Source of the DNA: Lachnospiraceae bacterium
Lineage (GTDB): Bacteria > Bacillota_A > Clostridia > Lachnospirales > Lachnospiraceae
NCBI GenBank assembly: GCA_017626435.1
Contig: JAGAIR010000006.1
Coordinates: forward strand, 1 to 64,000
Direction of reading: 5' to 3'
DNA length: 64,000 nucleotides
Below the pieces are notes generated by a model. That model saw only the letters and a program-made list of their open reading frames with translations. It did not search any database and was not told where the DNA came from. Positions 34,152-44,031 of the stretch are shown here, piece after piece. A program made the translations under genes and the position numbers. The stretch's first letter is position 1. Every line of letters starts with the position of its first letter.

Positions 34152-37100
34152 TCAATTTGCTCCCTTTTCATAAGAACCGCTCTTAGATATGGTGGCAACA
34201 TCCACAATAGAAAGATGGTTCTTATCAGAATTTTCCAGACTGGTCAGAAGCGCATTGGCAGTATCCAGCGAAGTCAATACATTAACGCCGGTTTCAATGG
34301 CTGTACGACGAATCAGGAAACCATCCTTTAACTTGTCGCCATGAGTTGGTGTATCAACAACCAGATCAATCTGATGCTCCAGAAGAAGATCCATCAGGGT
34401 TGGAGCCTCTTCATTAATTCGGTTGACCGGAATCGCCAGAATTCCATGTTCATTAAACACACGGGCAGTATTTCTGGTAGCAAATATCTCGTACCCCAGC
34501 TTCTTAAATCGTCTTGCCACCTCAACAGCCTCCAGCTTATCCGCATCCTTTACAGAGAATATCATCTTCTTGTGTTTTGGAAGGTTGACTCCAGCTCCCA
34601 GGAATGCCTTGTACAATGCCTCATCAAAGGTTTTTGCAATACCAAGACACTCACCAGTAGACTTCATCTCCGGTCCCAGCGTAATTTCTGCACCGCGTAA
34701 CTTCTCAAAGGAGAATACAGGCATTTTAATAGCCAGATAACCAGCCTTTGGAGCCAGTCCCGGTTCATAACCCAGATCACGGATCTTAGCTCCCAGAATC
34801 ACGCGGGAAGCCAGATCTACGATAGGAATGCCCGTAACCTTACTGATATACGGTACGGTACGGCTGGAACGCGGATTTACCTCAATCACATAAACCTCGT
34901 CCTGGTATACAATAAACTGTATGTTGATCAATCCAATAACATGCAAAGAACGTGCAAGTTTTCTGGTATAATCTACCAGCACATTTTGAATCTTCTCTGA
35001 AACAGACTGTGCCGGATAGACAGAAATACTGTCTCCGGAATGGATACCGGCTCTCTCCACATGCTCCATAATACCAGGAATCAGAATGTCTTCCCCGTCA
35101 CATACTGCATCCACTTCCACTTCTTTTCCCATCAAATATTTATCCACAAGAATTGGGTGTTCCTGATGGTAACGGTTGATCACAGCCATAAATTCTACGA
35201 TATCTTTATCCGAAATGGCAATCTGCATGCCCTGTCCACCCAGTACATAGGAAGGACGGATCAATACGGGATACCCAAGCTTGTTGGCAGCCTCCAGGGC
35301 TTCCTCTGTAGTAAATACAGTCTGTCCCTTTGGTCTTGGAATACAACACTGCTCCAGGATTTCATCGAAAAGTTCTCTATCCTCAGCAGCATCTACATTC
35401 TCTGCACTGGTACCAAGAATCTGTACTCCCATCTTGATCAATGACTCTGTCAGATTGATGGCAGTCTGTCCGCCAAACTGTACCACAGCACCATCCGGCT
35501 TCTCCAGACGGACGATATTTTCCACATCCTCCGGTGTCAGTGGCTCAAAATACAGCTTATCTGCAATATCAAAGTCTGTACTTACCGTCTCCGGATTGTT
35601 ATTTACAATAATGGTTTCATATCCTTCCTGTGCCAGAGCCCATACACTATGTACGGAACAATAGTCAAATTCGATACCCTGGCCGATTCGGATCGGACCG
35701 GAACCTAGTACCATGATTTTCTTTTTCTCAGAGGTTTCTTTTACTTCATTGGTTCCATCAAAGCAGCCATAATAATATGGTGTCTCAGAGGCAAACTCTG
35801 CTGCACAGGTATCTACCATCTTAAAGGCAGCGGTAATACCATATTCATAACGGAGCTGCTTCACTTCATCCTCTGTTTTTCCTGTCCAGCGGGCAATGAC
35901 ACAATCCGGGAATTCCATTCTCTTTGCTTCCTTCAAAAGCTCTTTATCCAGATTGCCTCCACATGCCTTGATCTGCTTCTCCATCTCAACTAGAATGGCA
36001 AGCTTGTCAATAAACCATTCGTCGATCATCGTAATCTCATGGATCTTCTCGTAGGATGCAATACCACGGCGAAGGATCTCTGCAATCACAAAGATCCGGC
36101 GGTCGTCTACAACCGACAGACGATCCAGTACATCTTCATCAGACATGCCATCATAATCGCCAGTCTCCAGGCAGTCCAGATGCTGTGCCAGGGAACGGAT
36201 CGCCTTCATCAGACCACCTTCAAAATTGGTACAGATACTCATAACCTCACCCGTTGCTTTCATCTGGGTAGTAAGAGTTCTCTTGGCAGTGATAAATTTA
36301 TCAAACGGCAGACGAGGAATCTTTACAACACAATAATCCAGTGCCGGCTCAAAGCTGGCATACGTCTTACCGGTAACAGCATTTGGGATCTCATCCAGTG
36401 TATAACCAAGGGCAATCTTGGCAGATACCTTTGCAATAGGATATCCGGTTGCCTTAGAAGCCAATGCAGAAGAACGGCTTACACGGGGATTTACCTCGAT
36501 AACACAATATTCAAAGGAGGTTGGATGAAGGGCAAACTGTACATTACAGCCACCAGTTACACCTAACTCACTGATAATATTTAAAGCAGAAGTACGCAGC
36601 ATCTGATATTCCTTGTCAGACAATGTCTGGGAAGGTGCTACAACGATACTGTCACCCGTATGGACACCTACCGGATCCAGATTTTCCATATTACATACAG
36701 TAATACAGTTTCCATTACTGTCACGCATAACCTCATACTCAATTTCCTTCCAGCCTGCTATACAGCGCTCTACCAGTACCTGTCCCACACGGGAAAGACG
36801 CAGACCGTTAGAAAGGATTTCCTCCAGCTCTTCCTGGTTATGGGCAATACCACCACCGGAACCACCCAGTGTATACGCCGGACGAAGCACTACCGGATAA
36901 CCAATCTGATCAGCAAAGGCAATACCATCTTCAATATTCTCTACTAATTCGGAAGGTGCACAAGGCTCTCCAATCCGTTCCATCAAATCCTTAAACTCCT
37001 GACGTCCCTCCGCATTACGGATCGTCTCTGCTGTAGTTCCCAGAAGCTTTACGTTATGACTGTCCAAAAAACCGGACTCTGCAAGCTCCATACCTAAATT

Positions 37101-37388
37101 CAACCCTGCCTGTCCACCCATATTTGGCAACAAACTATCCGGCTTTTCCACCTCGATAATATGCTGAAGCACCTCTACCGTCAATGGCTCAATATAGACC
37201 TTGTCTGCAATTTCCTTATCTGTCATGATGGTTGCAGGATTGGAATTGACCAAAATAACCTCCATCCCCTCTTCCTTCAGGGAACGGCAAGCCTGGGTAC
37301 CTGCATAGTCAAACTCAGCAGCCTGTCCGATAACGATCGGACCAGAACCGATCACTAATACTCTCTTGATTCCTTCTAACTTTGGCAT
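34152..37388 (-). CDS. carB: Carbamoyl-phosphate synthase large subunit (operon copy)
   Basis: A 1078-residue CarB: two ATP-grasp halves and a C-terminal MGS-like domain. It makes carbamoyl phosphate from bicarbonate, ammonia delivered by CarA, and 2 ATP. Core motifs are intact: GSGPIVIGQAAEFDYAGTQA in half 1, GSGPIRIGQGIEFDYCSVHS in half 2, and the ATP-grasp segments LRPAYTLGGSGGG and IRPSYVLGGQGMQ. The final ~150 residues (from MIFSVKDADK) have lost the usual phosphate-binding pattern: ATRNTARVF stands where allosteric CarBs have ATxGTxxxL. Overlaps carA by one base (TAATG). Part of the glnA operon. Confidence 0.95.
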   Translation of the reverse strand: MPKLEGIKRVLVIGSGPIVIGQAAEFDYAGTQACRSLKEEGMEVILVNSNPATIMTDKEIADKVYIEPLTVEVLQHIIEVEKPDSLLPNMGGQAGLNLGMELAESGFLDSHNVKLLGTTAETIRNAEGRQEFKDLMERIGEPCAPSELVENIEDGIAFADQIGYPVVLRPAYTLGGSGGGIAHNQEELEEILSNGLRLSRVGQVLVERCIAGWKEIEYEVMRDSNGNCITVCNMENLDPVGVHTGDSIVVAPSQTLSDKEYQMLRTSALNIISELGVTGGCNVQFALHPTSFEYCVIEVNPRVSRSSALASKATGYPIAKVSAKIALGYTLDEIPNAVTGKTYASFEPALDYCVVKIPRLPFDKFITAKRTLTTQMKATGEVMSICTNFEGGLMKAIRSLAQHLDCLETGDYDGMSDEDVLDRLSVVDDRRIFVIAEILRRGIASYEKIHEITMIDEWFIDKLAILVEMEKQIKACGGNLDKELLKEAKRMEFPDCVIARWTGKTEDEVKQLRYEYGITAAFKMVDTCAAEFASETPYYYGCFDGTNEVKETSEKKKIMVLGSGPIRIGQGIEFDYCSVHSVWALAQEGYETIIVNNNPETVSTDFDIADKLYFEPLTPEDVENIVRLEKPDGAVVQFGGQTAINLTESLIKMGVQILGTSAENVDAAEDRELFDEILEQCCIPRPKGQTVFTTEEALEAANKLGYPVLIRPSYVLGGQGMQIAISDKDIVEFMAVINRYHQEHPILVDKYLMGKEVEVDAVCDGEDILIPGIMEHVERAGIHSGDSISVYPAQSVSEKIQNVLVDYTRKLARSLHVIGLINIQFIVYQDEVYVIEVNPRSSRTVPYISKVTGIPIVDLASRVILGAKIRDLGYEPGLAPKAGYLAIKMPVFSFEKLRGAEITLGPEMKSTGECLGIAKTFDEALYKAFLGAGVNLPKHKKMIFSVKDADKLEAVEVARRFKKLGYEIFATRNTARVFNEHGILAIPVNRINEEAPTLMDLLLEHQIDLVVDTPTHGDKLKDGFLIRRTAIETGVNVLTSLDTANALLTSLENSDKNHLSIVDVATISKSGSYEKGAN

Positions 37389-38488
37389 TATTTGTTACCT
37401 CCCATCATTGAAATAAACTCTTCAAACAGAACCTCAGAATCCTTTGGACCTGCATTTGCCTCTGGATGGAACTGTACTGTCTTTACCGGCTTGCCAATAT
37501 ATTCCAATCCTTCTATAGTCTTATCATTGACATTGACAAACCATGGCTTTGCTACATTGGTATCCAGCGACTGATCATCCACAACATAACCATGGTTCTG
37601 TGAAGAAATATATACTCTGCGGTTTCTCAGATCCATAACCGGATGATTGGCACCTCTATGTCCATATTTCATTTTATATGTTTTAAAACCATGTGCCAGT
37701 GCCATCAGCTGATGTCCCAGACAAATGGAGAATATCGGGATCCCTGCTTCAGAAAGCTTTTTAATCTCAGCAATAATAGAAACACATTCCGCCGGGTCTC
37801 CCGGTCCGTTTGTAATCATAATACCATCCGGTTTAGAAGCGATCACCTCTTCTGCCTTAAAATCACAAGGATATACATCTACGGCACAACCTCTGTTTAA
37901 CAGACAGCGTATAATGTTGTTTTTGGTTCCCACATCAATCACAGCAACCTTACGTTCCACTGGTACTTTTTCTGATTTCAGATCGCCTGGTACAAAACTT
38001 TCCTTCGACTCTCTGGATACTTTCTGTACCACTCCAGTCACAGTATATGCTTTCAATTTCGGGAGGATCTCATCCAGATTATAATTCTCATTGGTAGTGA
38101 TCATACCATTCATGGTACCCTTTTCACGAAGTATCTTAGTCAGTCCGCGTGTATCAATTCCATAGATACCAGGAATATCATTATCCTCCAGAAACTTCTG
38201 AAGTGTATTTTCAGAACGGAAATTACTTGGCATACGGGAAATTTCACGCATGATAAATCCATCCGGCCAGCCCTTTTTTGACTCCATATCCTCATAACAG
38301 ATTCCATAATTTCCAATCAATGGATAAGTCATGGTAACTGCCTGCCCTGCGTAACTGGGATCAGTTAAAACCTCCAGGTAACCTGTCATAGATGTGTTAA
38401 ATACGATTTCACTGATAATTTCTTTCTGCGCACCAATACTTTTCCCTTCAAATATGGTTCCATCTTCTAAAATAAGAAACGCTTTCAT
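37388..38488 (-). CDS. carA: Carbamoyl-phosphate synthase small subunit (glutaminase)
   Basis: A 366-residue class I glutamine amidotransferase that hydrolyses glutamine and channels NH3 to CarB. The N-terminal CPSase domain begins AFLILEDGTIFEGKSIG. The amidotransferase domain carries nucleophile Cys in PIFSICLGHQLMALAHG and the His/Glu pair in VQFHPEANAGPKD. It is the only carA in the window, although two carB genes are present. The gene is directly adjacent to the ANTAR gene. Confidence 0.97.
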   Translation of the reverse strand: MKAFLILEDGTIFEGKSIGAQKEIISEIVFNTSMTGYLEVLTDPSYAGQAVTMTYPLIGNYGICYEDMESKKGWPDGFIMREISRMPSNFRSENTLQKFLEDNDIPGIYGIDTRGLTKILREKGTMNGMITTNENYNLDEILPKLKAYTVTGVVQKVSRESKESFVPGDLKSEKVPVERKVAVIDVGTKNNIIRCLLNRGCAVDVYPCDFKAEEVIASKPDGIMITNGPGDPAECVSIIAEIKKLSEAGIPIFSICLGHQLMALAHGFKTYKMKYGHRGANHPVMDLRNRRVYISSQNHGYVVDDQSLDTNVAKPWFVNVNDKTIEGLEYIGKPVKTVQFHPEANAGPKDSEVLFEEFISMMGGNK

Positions 38489-39049
38489 CTAAATATCCCA
38501 TTCCTTTCCGTTAAGATCTAATATCATTTCTGCAGTTTCTACCAAATTCGTAGCACTGTCCATACTTAATTTCTGTATATATCGATGAGCTTCCTCTTCT
38601 GTCATCTGATTCCGCTCCATCAACAGCTCTTTTGCTGCCTGAATCGTACGCTTCTCTCCCTCACTGCGTACCTTCGGCTTGTGTTTTTGTTTCTTTTTCC
38701 AACGGTTATACTGCCCCAGCATCATTTCCAGGGTATTTAAGAGATCCTGTACTTTGATGGGCATAGGAAGCGAAACCACATTGCTGATATCACTGTCCTC
38801 CAATTTCCCCGGCGAAGCCATCAATAGCATCTGAAAGCCCTTTGGTAAATACTCCAATACCTCAGAAAAATGCATATCACTAAAACGATATCCACTGATG
38901 ACCACGCCTCCGTCTAACTGGTTTACTGCACTGACGATCTGTGCTCCACTGTCACAGACCAGATTGACCTCATAACCATTGCGAATCAGAAGTTTTCTTA
39001 AATTTTTCGCATCCTCCAATTTTGGAAAAGCTACAATTATATCTGCCAT
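38489..39049 (-). CDS. ANTAR-domain RNA-binding regulator with degenerate receiver
   Basis: A 186-residue regulator. The N-terminal ~115 residues have a receiver-like fold (MADIIVAFPKLEDAKNLRKL), but where a phospho-acceptor Asp is expected the sequence is GVVISGYRFSDM, so phosphorylation is unlikely. A basic linker (YNRWKKKQKHKPKVRSEGEK) leads to the C-terminal ANTAR domain (AAKELLMERNQMTEEEAHRY and the last helix). ANTAR proteins bind paired RNA stem-loops and prevent termination. The start at 39049 has GGAGG eight bases upstream; the longer frame has no such site. Lies between glnA and carA in one operon. Leader terminators of glnN and gltB in this window are candidate targets. Confidence 0.88.
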   Translation of the reverse strand: MADIIVAFPKLEDAKNLRKLLIRNGYEVNLVCDSGAQIVSAVNQLDGGVVISGYRFSDMHFSEVLEYLPKGFQMLLMASPGKLEDSDISNVVSLPMPIKVQDLLNTLEMMLGQYNRWKKKQKHKPKVRSEGEKRTIQAAKELLMERNQMTEEEAHRYIQKLSMDSATNLVETAEMILDLNGKEWDI

Positions 39050-39098
39050 GTAGAAAGCCTCCTGCGTGTTACTCACTTTTCCAGTCGCATATATAGAT

Positions 39099-40412
39099 TT
39101 ATACTGTACCCAGATAACGTTCCAGCTCCCAGCCGGTTACCTGCTTACAATACTCGTTCCATTCTGCATCCTTGGTATACACCAGATGTTCAGAGATGTG
39201 GCTTCCTAATACATTCTGTAAAAAATCATCCTGTTTAAACTGTTTTACTGCTTCATAAAGAGTACGTGGCAGTGTTACACACTCCTCAATCTCCTTTTCT
39301 GTCATCCTGTCCATACATGCCGGCGGTTCCATTTCCTGACGGATTCCTTCCAGTCCTGACGCCAGGCAGGCAGCCATCACCAGATAAGGATTAGCAGCCC
39401 CATCCGGACTCCGGAGTACAATCCTTGCCCCATCCCCGCCAATCGATGTCAGGCGGATCAGTGGGCTGGTATTATGTGCAGACCAGCCCACCGTAACCGG
39501 TGCCAGATATCCCGGAATCAGTCTCTTATAGGAATTGACAAGAGGATTATTTACCAGAGACATATTGGCAATATGATTTAAGATACCTGCCATAAAATGA
39601 TAGCCTTCCCTGCTGACTCCCAGGGAATCCGAACGATCTGTAAAAATATTTTTTCCATCCTTTGACAAAGAGAACGTATAATGTGCTCCAGACCCTTTCA
39701 CATGCTTCTTTGGTTTTGGCATAAAAGTAGCATGAAGACCATGACGCTTTGCTACAGTACGCACCACCAGCTTTGCAGTCATAATATCATCAGCCATAGA
39801 AAGAGCATCTTTGTGGCTCATGTCCAACGCATGCTGTGCTGCTTCATCGGAATGGTAGGATGATTCCACATCAATTCCCATATCTGCCAGATAAAGCACC
39901 ATATCACGCCGGGCATTTTCCCCGCAGTCAGCAGGCCCAACATCAAAATAGCCGCCCTTTTCACTAGAATGATTGGTCGGCTCTCCGTTCTCGCCAAGGT
40001 CAAACAGGAAGAACTCATTCTTTAATGCAACATCGAAATCATATCCCATTTCTTTAGCCTGTGCGATTGTTCTCTTTAATATATAACGACTGTCCCCATC
40101 AAAAGGTTTCCCATCGGGTTTTACCACATCACAGATAAAACGGGCAACCTTTCCGTGCTGCGGACGCCACGGGAATATTACAAATGTATCTAAATCAGGA
40201 ACTAAAAACAACTCCTCATATCCTTTCCCACGAAAGCCATCAATTGCAGCACAATCAAATTTACAACGGCCATCCAGAATTCTGTCAATCTGATCCACGG
40301 TAGCCGCCATATTTTTCAGATTTCCTGCAATATCCGTAAACTGAAGACGAATAAACTCGATGTCTTCTTCCTCAATCATGTCTAAAATATCGTCTCTGGT
40401 GTACTTCGCCAC
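39099..40412 (-). CDS. glnA: Glutamine synthetase type I
   Basis: A 437-residue GSI forming glutamine from glutamate, ammonia and ATP. Motifs: DVALKNEFFLFDLGENGEP (metal Glu), GSGAHYTFSLSKDGKN (ATP/glutamate loop), and NTSPLIRLTSIGGDGARIVL with RSPDGAANPYLVMAACLASG near the C-terminus. The length fits the GSI-alpha group found in Firmicutes; no adenylylation motif was recognised. First gene of the glnA-ANTAR-carA-carB-vanW operon behind a near-perfect promoter. Confidence 0.95.
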   Translation of the reverse strand: MAKYTRDDILDMIEEEDIEFIRLQFTDIAGNLKNMAATVDQIDRILDGRCKFDCAAIDGFRGKGYEELFLVPDLDTFVIFPWRPQHGKVARFICDVVKPDGKPFDGDSRYILKRTIAQAKEMGYDFDVALKNEFFLFDLGENGEPTNHSSEKGGYFDVGPADCGENARRDMVLYLADMGIDVESSYHSDEAAQHALDMSHKDALSMADDIMTAKLVVRTVAKRHGLHATFMPKPKKHVKGSGAHYTFSLSKDGKNIFTDRSDSLGVSREGYHFMAGILNHIANMSLVNNPLVNSYKRLIPGYLAPVTVGWSAHNTSPLIRLTSIGGDGARIVLRSPDGAANPYLVMAACLASGLEGIRQEMEPPACMDRMTEKEIEECVTLPRTLYEAVKQFKQDDFLQNVLGSHISEHLVYTKDAEWNEYCKQVTGWELERYLGTV

Positions 40413-40475
40413 TTTGCATCCTCCTATTCCTGTCTAACATTTTGCCCTAGTAACGGCAGTTTACACATTTCTCCT

Positions 40476-40504
40476 ATTATATACTTTATTTGCCATGGTG
40501 TCAA
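40476..40504 (-). promoter_or_regulatory. Consensus SigA promoter of the glnA operon
   Basis: On the minus strand TTGACA (40499-40504), 17 bases, TATAAT (40476-40481): both boxes match consensus. Transcription should start near 40469, giving a leader of about 57 bases without a terminator. A small TGCC/GGCA stem is the only structure seen in the leader. Confidence 0.9.
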
Positions 40505-40591
40505 AAAAAATCAAGGCAAAAGATAATAAAATTTTATACAAAAATGAACAGGAAATGATTTAATTTTTGAATGATTTGTTATTCTGTCCGG

Positions 40592-40643
40592 AAAAAAAAA
40601 CACCACAGAACAGAGAGCTTTTATGAGCCTGTGTTCTGTGGTG
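40592..40643 (-). terminator. Terminator after the second carB
   Basis: On the minus strand CACCACAGAACA...TGTTCTGTGGTG is a perfect 12-bp stem followed by TTTTTTTTTCC. It isolates carB2 from the glnA operon. Confidence 0.93.
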
Positions 40644-40696
40644 ACCTGCTGGCAGATTCCATCACTGTCTGCCTATCTATCCGATAACAGACAACA

Positions 40697-43600
40697 TCAT
40701 CCGTTGATTTCACTATGAAGCTTCTGCAGGGATTTTACCCCACTGCTTCCATTTGTTTTGATATCGTGGATTCCCTCTGCAGTTGCCCTTGCTGCTGCAA
40801 TCGTAGTCATATATGGAATCTTTGCCTTGATTGCAGCCTTTCTCAAATAACTGTCATCATTTACATCATCTTTATTTCTTGGTGAATTAATGACCAGATG
40901 AACATCTCCATTTGTGATCATATCATAAATATTCGGACGTCCCTCATGCATTTTTTTCACCTTAGAAGCCGTAATACCGGCCTCTGAAAGAATATCATAA
41001 GTTCCTGCCGTAGCTATGATCCGGAATCCGTCACCGGCAAAACTTCTGGCTACCTCGATCACCTCATCCTTATCCTTGTCATTGACGGAAATCAAAACAG
41101 TCCCTTCCAGCGGAAGTTTGGACTGGATCGCTTCCTGTGCTTTAAAAAACGCTTCTCCATAAGAATCTGAAAGTCCCAGCACCTCTCCGGTAGAACGCAT
41201 TTCCGGTCCCAATACCGGGTCAACCTCAGGGAACATGTTAAATGGGAACACTGCTTCCTTTACACCATAATTCGGTATCTTCTGCTCACGCAGAGCAGGT
41301 ACCGGAGATGGGCGGCCGGTAAGTTCTGCAGTGATAATATCCGTGGCGATCGGCACCATACGGACATTACACACTTTAGATACCAGTGGTACCGTACGGG
41401 AAGCTCTTGGATTTGCCTCCAGCACATAGACCTTGCCATTTTCTATGGCATACTGCATGTTCATCAGCCCCTTGACATGCATTTCCTCTGCAATTTTTCT
41501 CGTGTACTCCTTAATGGTTGCTACATTTTCCTCCGAAATGTGAACAGACGGAATTATGCAGGCGGAATCCCCGGAGTGGACACCAGCCAGCTCAATATGT
41601 TCCATCACGGCAGGAACAAAGGCATTGGTGCCATCACTGATGGCATCTGCCTCGCATTCGGTAGCATGATTCAGAAAACGGTCGATCAGAATTGGCCTGT
41701 CCGGAGTAACACCCACAGCTGCATTCATATACTCTGTCATTCCCTCATCATCATAGACTACCTCCATACCACGTCCTCCTAACACATAGGAAGGACGTAC
41801 CATGGCAGGATATCCAATCTTCGAAGCAATGGCGATAGCCTCCTCCACCGTTGTAGCCATACCGGATTCCGGCATCGGTATCTCCAGTTTTTCCATCATA
41901 GCCCGGAATAAGTCCCTATCCTCTGCCAGATCGATGACAGAAGGTGCGGTACCCAGGATCTTTACGCCATTTTTCTCAAGCTCTGCTGCCAGATTCAGAG
42001 GTGTCTGGCCTCCAAACTGTGCGATTACGCCCAGAGGTTTCTCTTTCTGATAAATACTGAGAACATCCTCCAGTGTCAGCGGTTCAAAATATAACTTATC
42101 TGATGTATCATAATCTGTCGATACCGTCTCTGGATTGCAATTGACAATAATTGTCTCAAAACCCAGCTTTTTCAGGGCAATGGAAGCATGGACACAGCAA
42201 TAGTCAAACTCAATCCCCTGTCCGATCCGGTTTGGTCCACCACCCAGGATCATAATCTTTGGCTTATCCGTATGGATCGGATTCTTATCCGGTCCATTGT
42301 AAGTAGAGTAGTAATATGCACTGTCTTCTGTTCCGCTCACATGAACGCCTTCCCATGCCTCCTCTACTCCCAGTTCCAAACGGCGGTTACGGACCGCTTC
42401 CTCTGGAATTTCCAGAATCTGGCTTAAATACTTATCCGAAAATCCATCCTTTTTTGCAGCGATCAAAAGTTCGTCTGCCGGCAGGCTTCCCTTCTGCTTC
42501 AGAAGTTTTTCTTCCTCCTCTACCAGTTCTTTCATCTGTTCAATAAAGTAATGCTTCACTTTGGTAATCTCAAAGATTTCGTCCACGGTAGCACCTTTCC
42601 GCAATGCTTCATACATAATAAAATGTCTTTCACTGGACGGCGTCACCAGCTTATGCAGCAGTTCTTCTTTGGAGAGAGCATCAAAATTTTTCGCATAGCC
42701 AAGACCGTATCTGCCTGTTTCTAAGCTTCGGATTGCCTTCTGAAATGCCTCTTTGTAGGTTTTTCCAATACTCATCACTTCGCCCACAGCACGCATCTGG
42801 GTTCCCAGCTTGTCCTCTACCCCCTTAAACTTCTCAAATGCCCATCGGGCGAACTTGATCACAACATAATCCCCATCCGGCACATACTTGTCCAGTGTGC
42901 CATATTTTCCACATGGGATATCCTTCAATGTCAGACCGGAAGCCAGCATTGCGGAAACCAGAGCAATAGGAAAACCGGTTGCCTTGGAAGCCAGGGCTGA
43001 GGAACGGGACGTACGAGGGTTGATCTCGATAACAATGATACGGTCTGTCACAGGATCATGGGCAAACTGTACATTGGTACCTCCGATAACCTGTACGGAT
43101 TCCACAATTTTATATGCCTGTTCCTGTAATTTCTTCTGACATTCTTCAGAAATCGTAAGCATCGGAGCTGAGCAAAAGGAATCCCCTGTATGTACACCCA
43201 GAGGGTCAATATTTTCAATAAAACATACGGTAATAATATTGTTGTCAGCATCACGGACCACTTCAAGCTCCAGCTCTTCCCAGCCCAGCACAGATTCCTC
43301 CACAAGCACCTGGCCTACAAGGCTCGCCTGAAGCCCTCTGGCACAAACTGTCTTTAACTCCTCTTTGTTATACACAAGTCCGCCTCCGGCACCACCCATA
43401 GTGTATGCAGGACGAAGCACTACCGGATAACCAAGTTCATCCGCAATGGCAAGTGCCTCCTCTACCGTGTAAGCCACCTCGCTCCTTGCCATCTCAATGC
43501 CCAGCTTATCCATAGTCTTCTTAAACTCAATACGGTCCTCCCCACGTTCAATGGCATCTACCTGGACACCGATCACCTTCACATTATATTTATCCAATAT

Positions 43601-43918
43601 TCCTTTGTTGTGAAGCTCTGCACATAAATTTAATCCAGACTGTCCGCCAAGGTTTGGCAACAGTGCATCCGGACGTTCCTTTGCAATGATCTGTTCCAGT
43701 CTTTCAACATTCAATGGCTCAATATACGTCACATCTGCCGTCTCCGGATCAGTCATGATAGTAGCCGGATTCGAATTAACTAATACGATTTCGTATCCCA
43801 GCTTTTTAAGTGCCTTGCACGCCTGTGTCCCAGAATAGTCAAACTCACACGCCTGTCCAATGATGATCGGGCCAGAACCGATAATCAGCACCTTATGGAT
43901 ATCTGTTCTCTTTGGCAT
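40697..43918 (-). CDS. carB: Carbamoyl-phosphate synthase large subunit (stand-alone copy)
   Basis: A 1073-residue second CarB. Both ATP-grasp halves are complete (LIIGSGPIIIGQACEFDYSG; GGGPNRIGQGIEFDYCCVHA; LRPAYTMGGAGGG; VRPSYVLGGRGMEV). The C-terminal MGS domain keeps the canonical allosteric layout: RIIATAGTYDIL, KMHEGRPNIYDMITNGDVHL and NSPRNKDD. That pattern is what binds UMP/IMP in regulated CarB proteins, so this copy is the better candidate for a pyrimidine-controlled enzyme. Start at 43918 with AAGGAGG upstream. It has its own promoter and terminator and no carA, so it must share CarA with the operon copy or use free ammonia. Confidence 0.95.
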   Translation of the reverse strand: MPKRTDIHKVLIIGSGPIIIGQACEFDYSGTQACKALKKLGYEIVLVNSNPATIMTDPETADVTYIEPLNVERLEQIIAKERPDALLPNLGGQSGLNLCAELHNKGILDKYNVKVIGVQVDAIERGEDRIEFKKTMDKLGIEMARSEVAYTVEEALAIADELGYPVVLRPAYTMGGAGGGLVYNKEELKTVCARGLQASLVGQVLVEESVLGWEELELEVVRDADNNIITVCFIENIDPLGVHTGDSFCSAPMLTISEECQKKLQEQAYKIVESVQVIGGTNVQFAHDPVTDRIIVIEINPRTSRSSALASKATGFPIALVSAMLASGLTLKDIPCGKYGTLDKYVPDGDYVVIKFARWAFEKFKGVEDKLGTQMRAVGEVMSIGKTYKEAFQKAIRSLETGRYGLGYAKNFDALSKEELLHKLVTPSSERHFIMYEALRKGATVDEIFEITKVKHYFIEQMKELVEEEEKLLKQKGSLPADELLIAAKKDGFSDKYLSQILEIPEEAVRNRRLELGVEEAWEGVHVSGTEDSAYYYSTYNGPDKNPIHTDKPKIMILGGGPNRIGQGIEFDYCCVHASIALKKLGFETIIVNCNPETVSTDYDTSDKLYFEPLTLEDVLSIYQKEKPLGVIAQFGGQTPLNLAAELEKNGVKILGTAPSVIDLAEDRDLFRAMMEKLEIPMPESGMATTVEEAIAIASKIGYPAMVRPSYVLGGRGMEVVYDDEGMTEYMNAAVGVTPDRPILIDRFLNHATECEADAISDGTNAFVPAVMEHIELAGVHSGDSACIIPSVHISEENVATIKEYTRKIAEEMHVKGLMNMQYAIENGKVYVLEANPRASRTVPLVSKVCNVRMVPIATDIITAELTGRPSPVPALREQKIPNYGVKEAVFPFNMFPEVDPVLGPEMRSTGEVLGLSDSYGEAFFKAQEAIQSKLPLEGTVLISVNDKDKDEVIEVARSFAGDGFRIIATAGTYDILSEAGITASKVKKMHEGRPNIYDMITNGDVHLVINSPRNKDDVNDDSYLRKAAIKAKIPYMTTIAAARATAEGIHDIKTNGSSGVKSLQKLHSEING

Positions 43919-43974
43919 AAAATAACTCCTCCTTAACATCTGTCATATCATTTTTTCAAAATGCATTGTTTTTT

Positions 43975-44017
43975 ATTATATATGGAACAGAGAGATTATA
44001 CAAGGATAATCTCTCTG
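43975..44017 (-). promoter_or_regulatory. Promoter of carB2 overlapping a 12-bp palindrome
   Basis: On the minus strand TTGTAT (43998-44003), 17 bases, TATAAT (43975-43980). The -35 box lies in the loop and right arm of a perfect inverted repeat, CAGAGAGATTAT-6 nt-ATAATCTCTCTG (43988-44017). This could be the transcript end of the HEPN gene (there is no T run) or an operator covering the -35. Confidence 0.65.
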
Positions 44018-44031
44018 TGTCAGTCTGCTTT

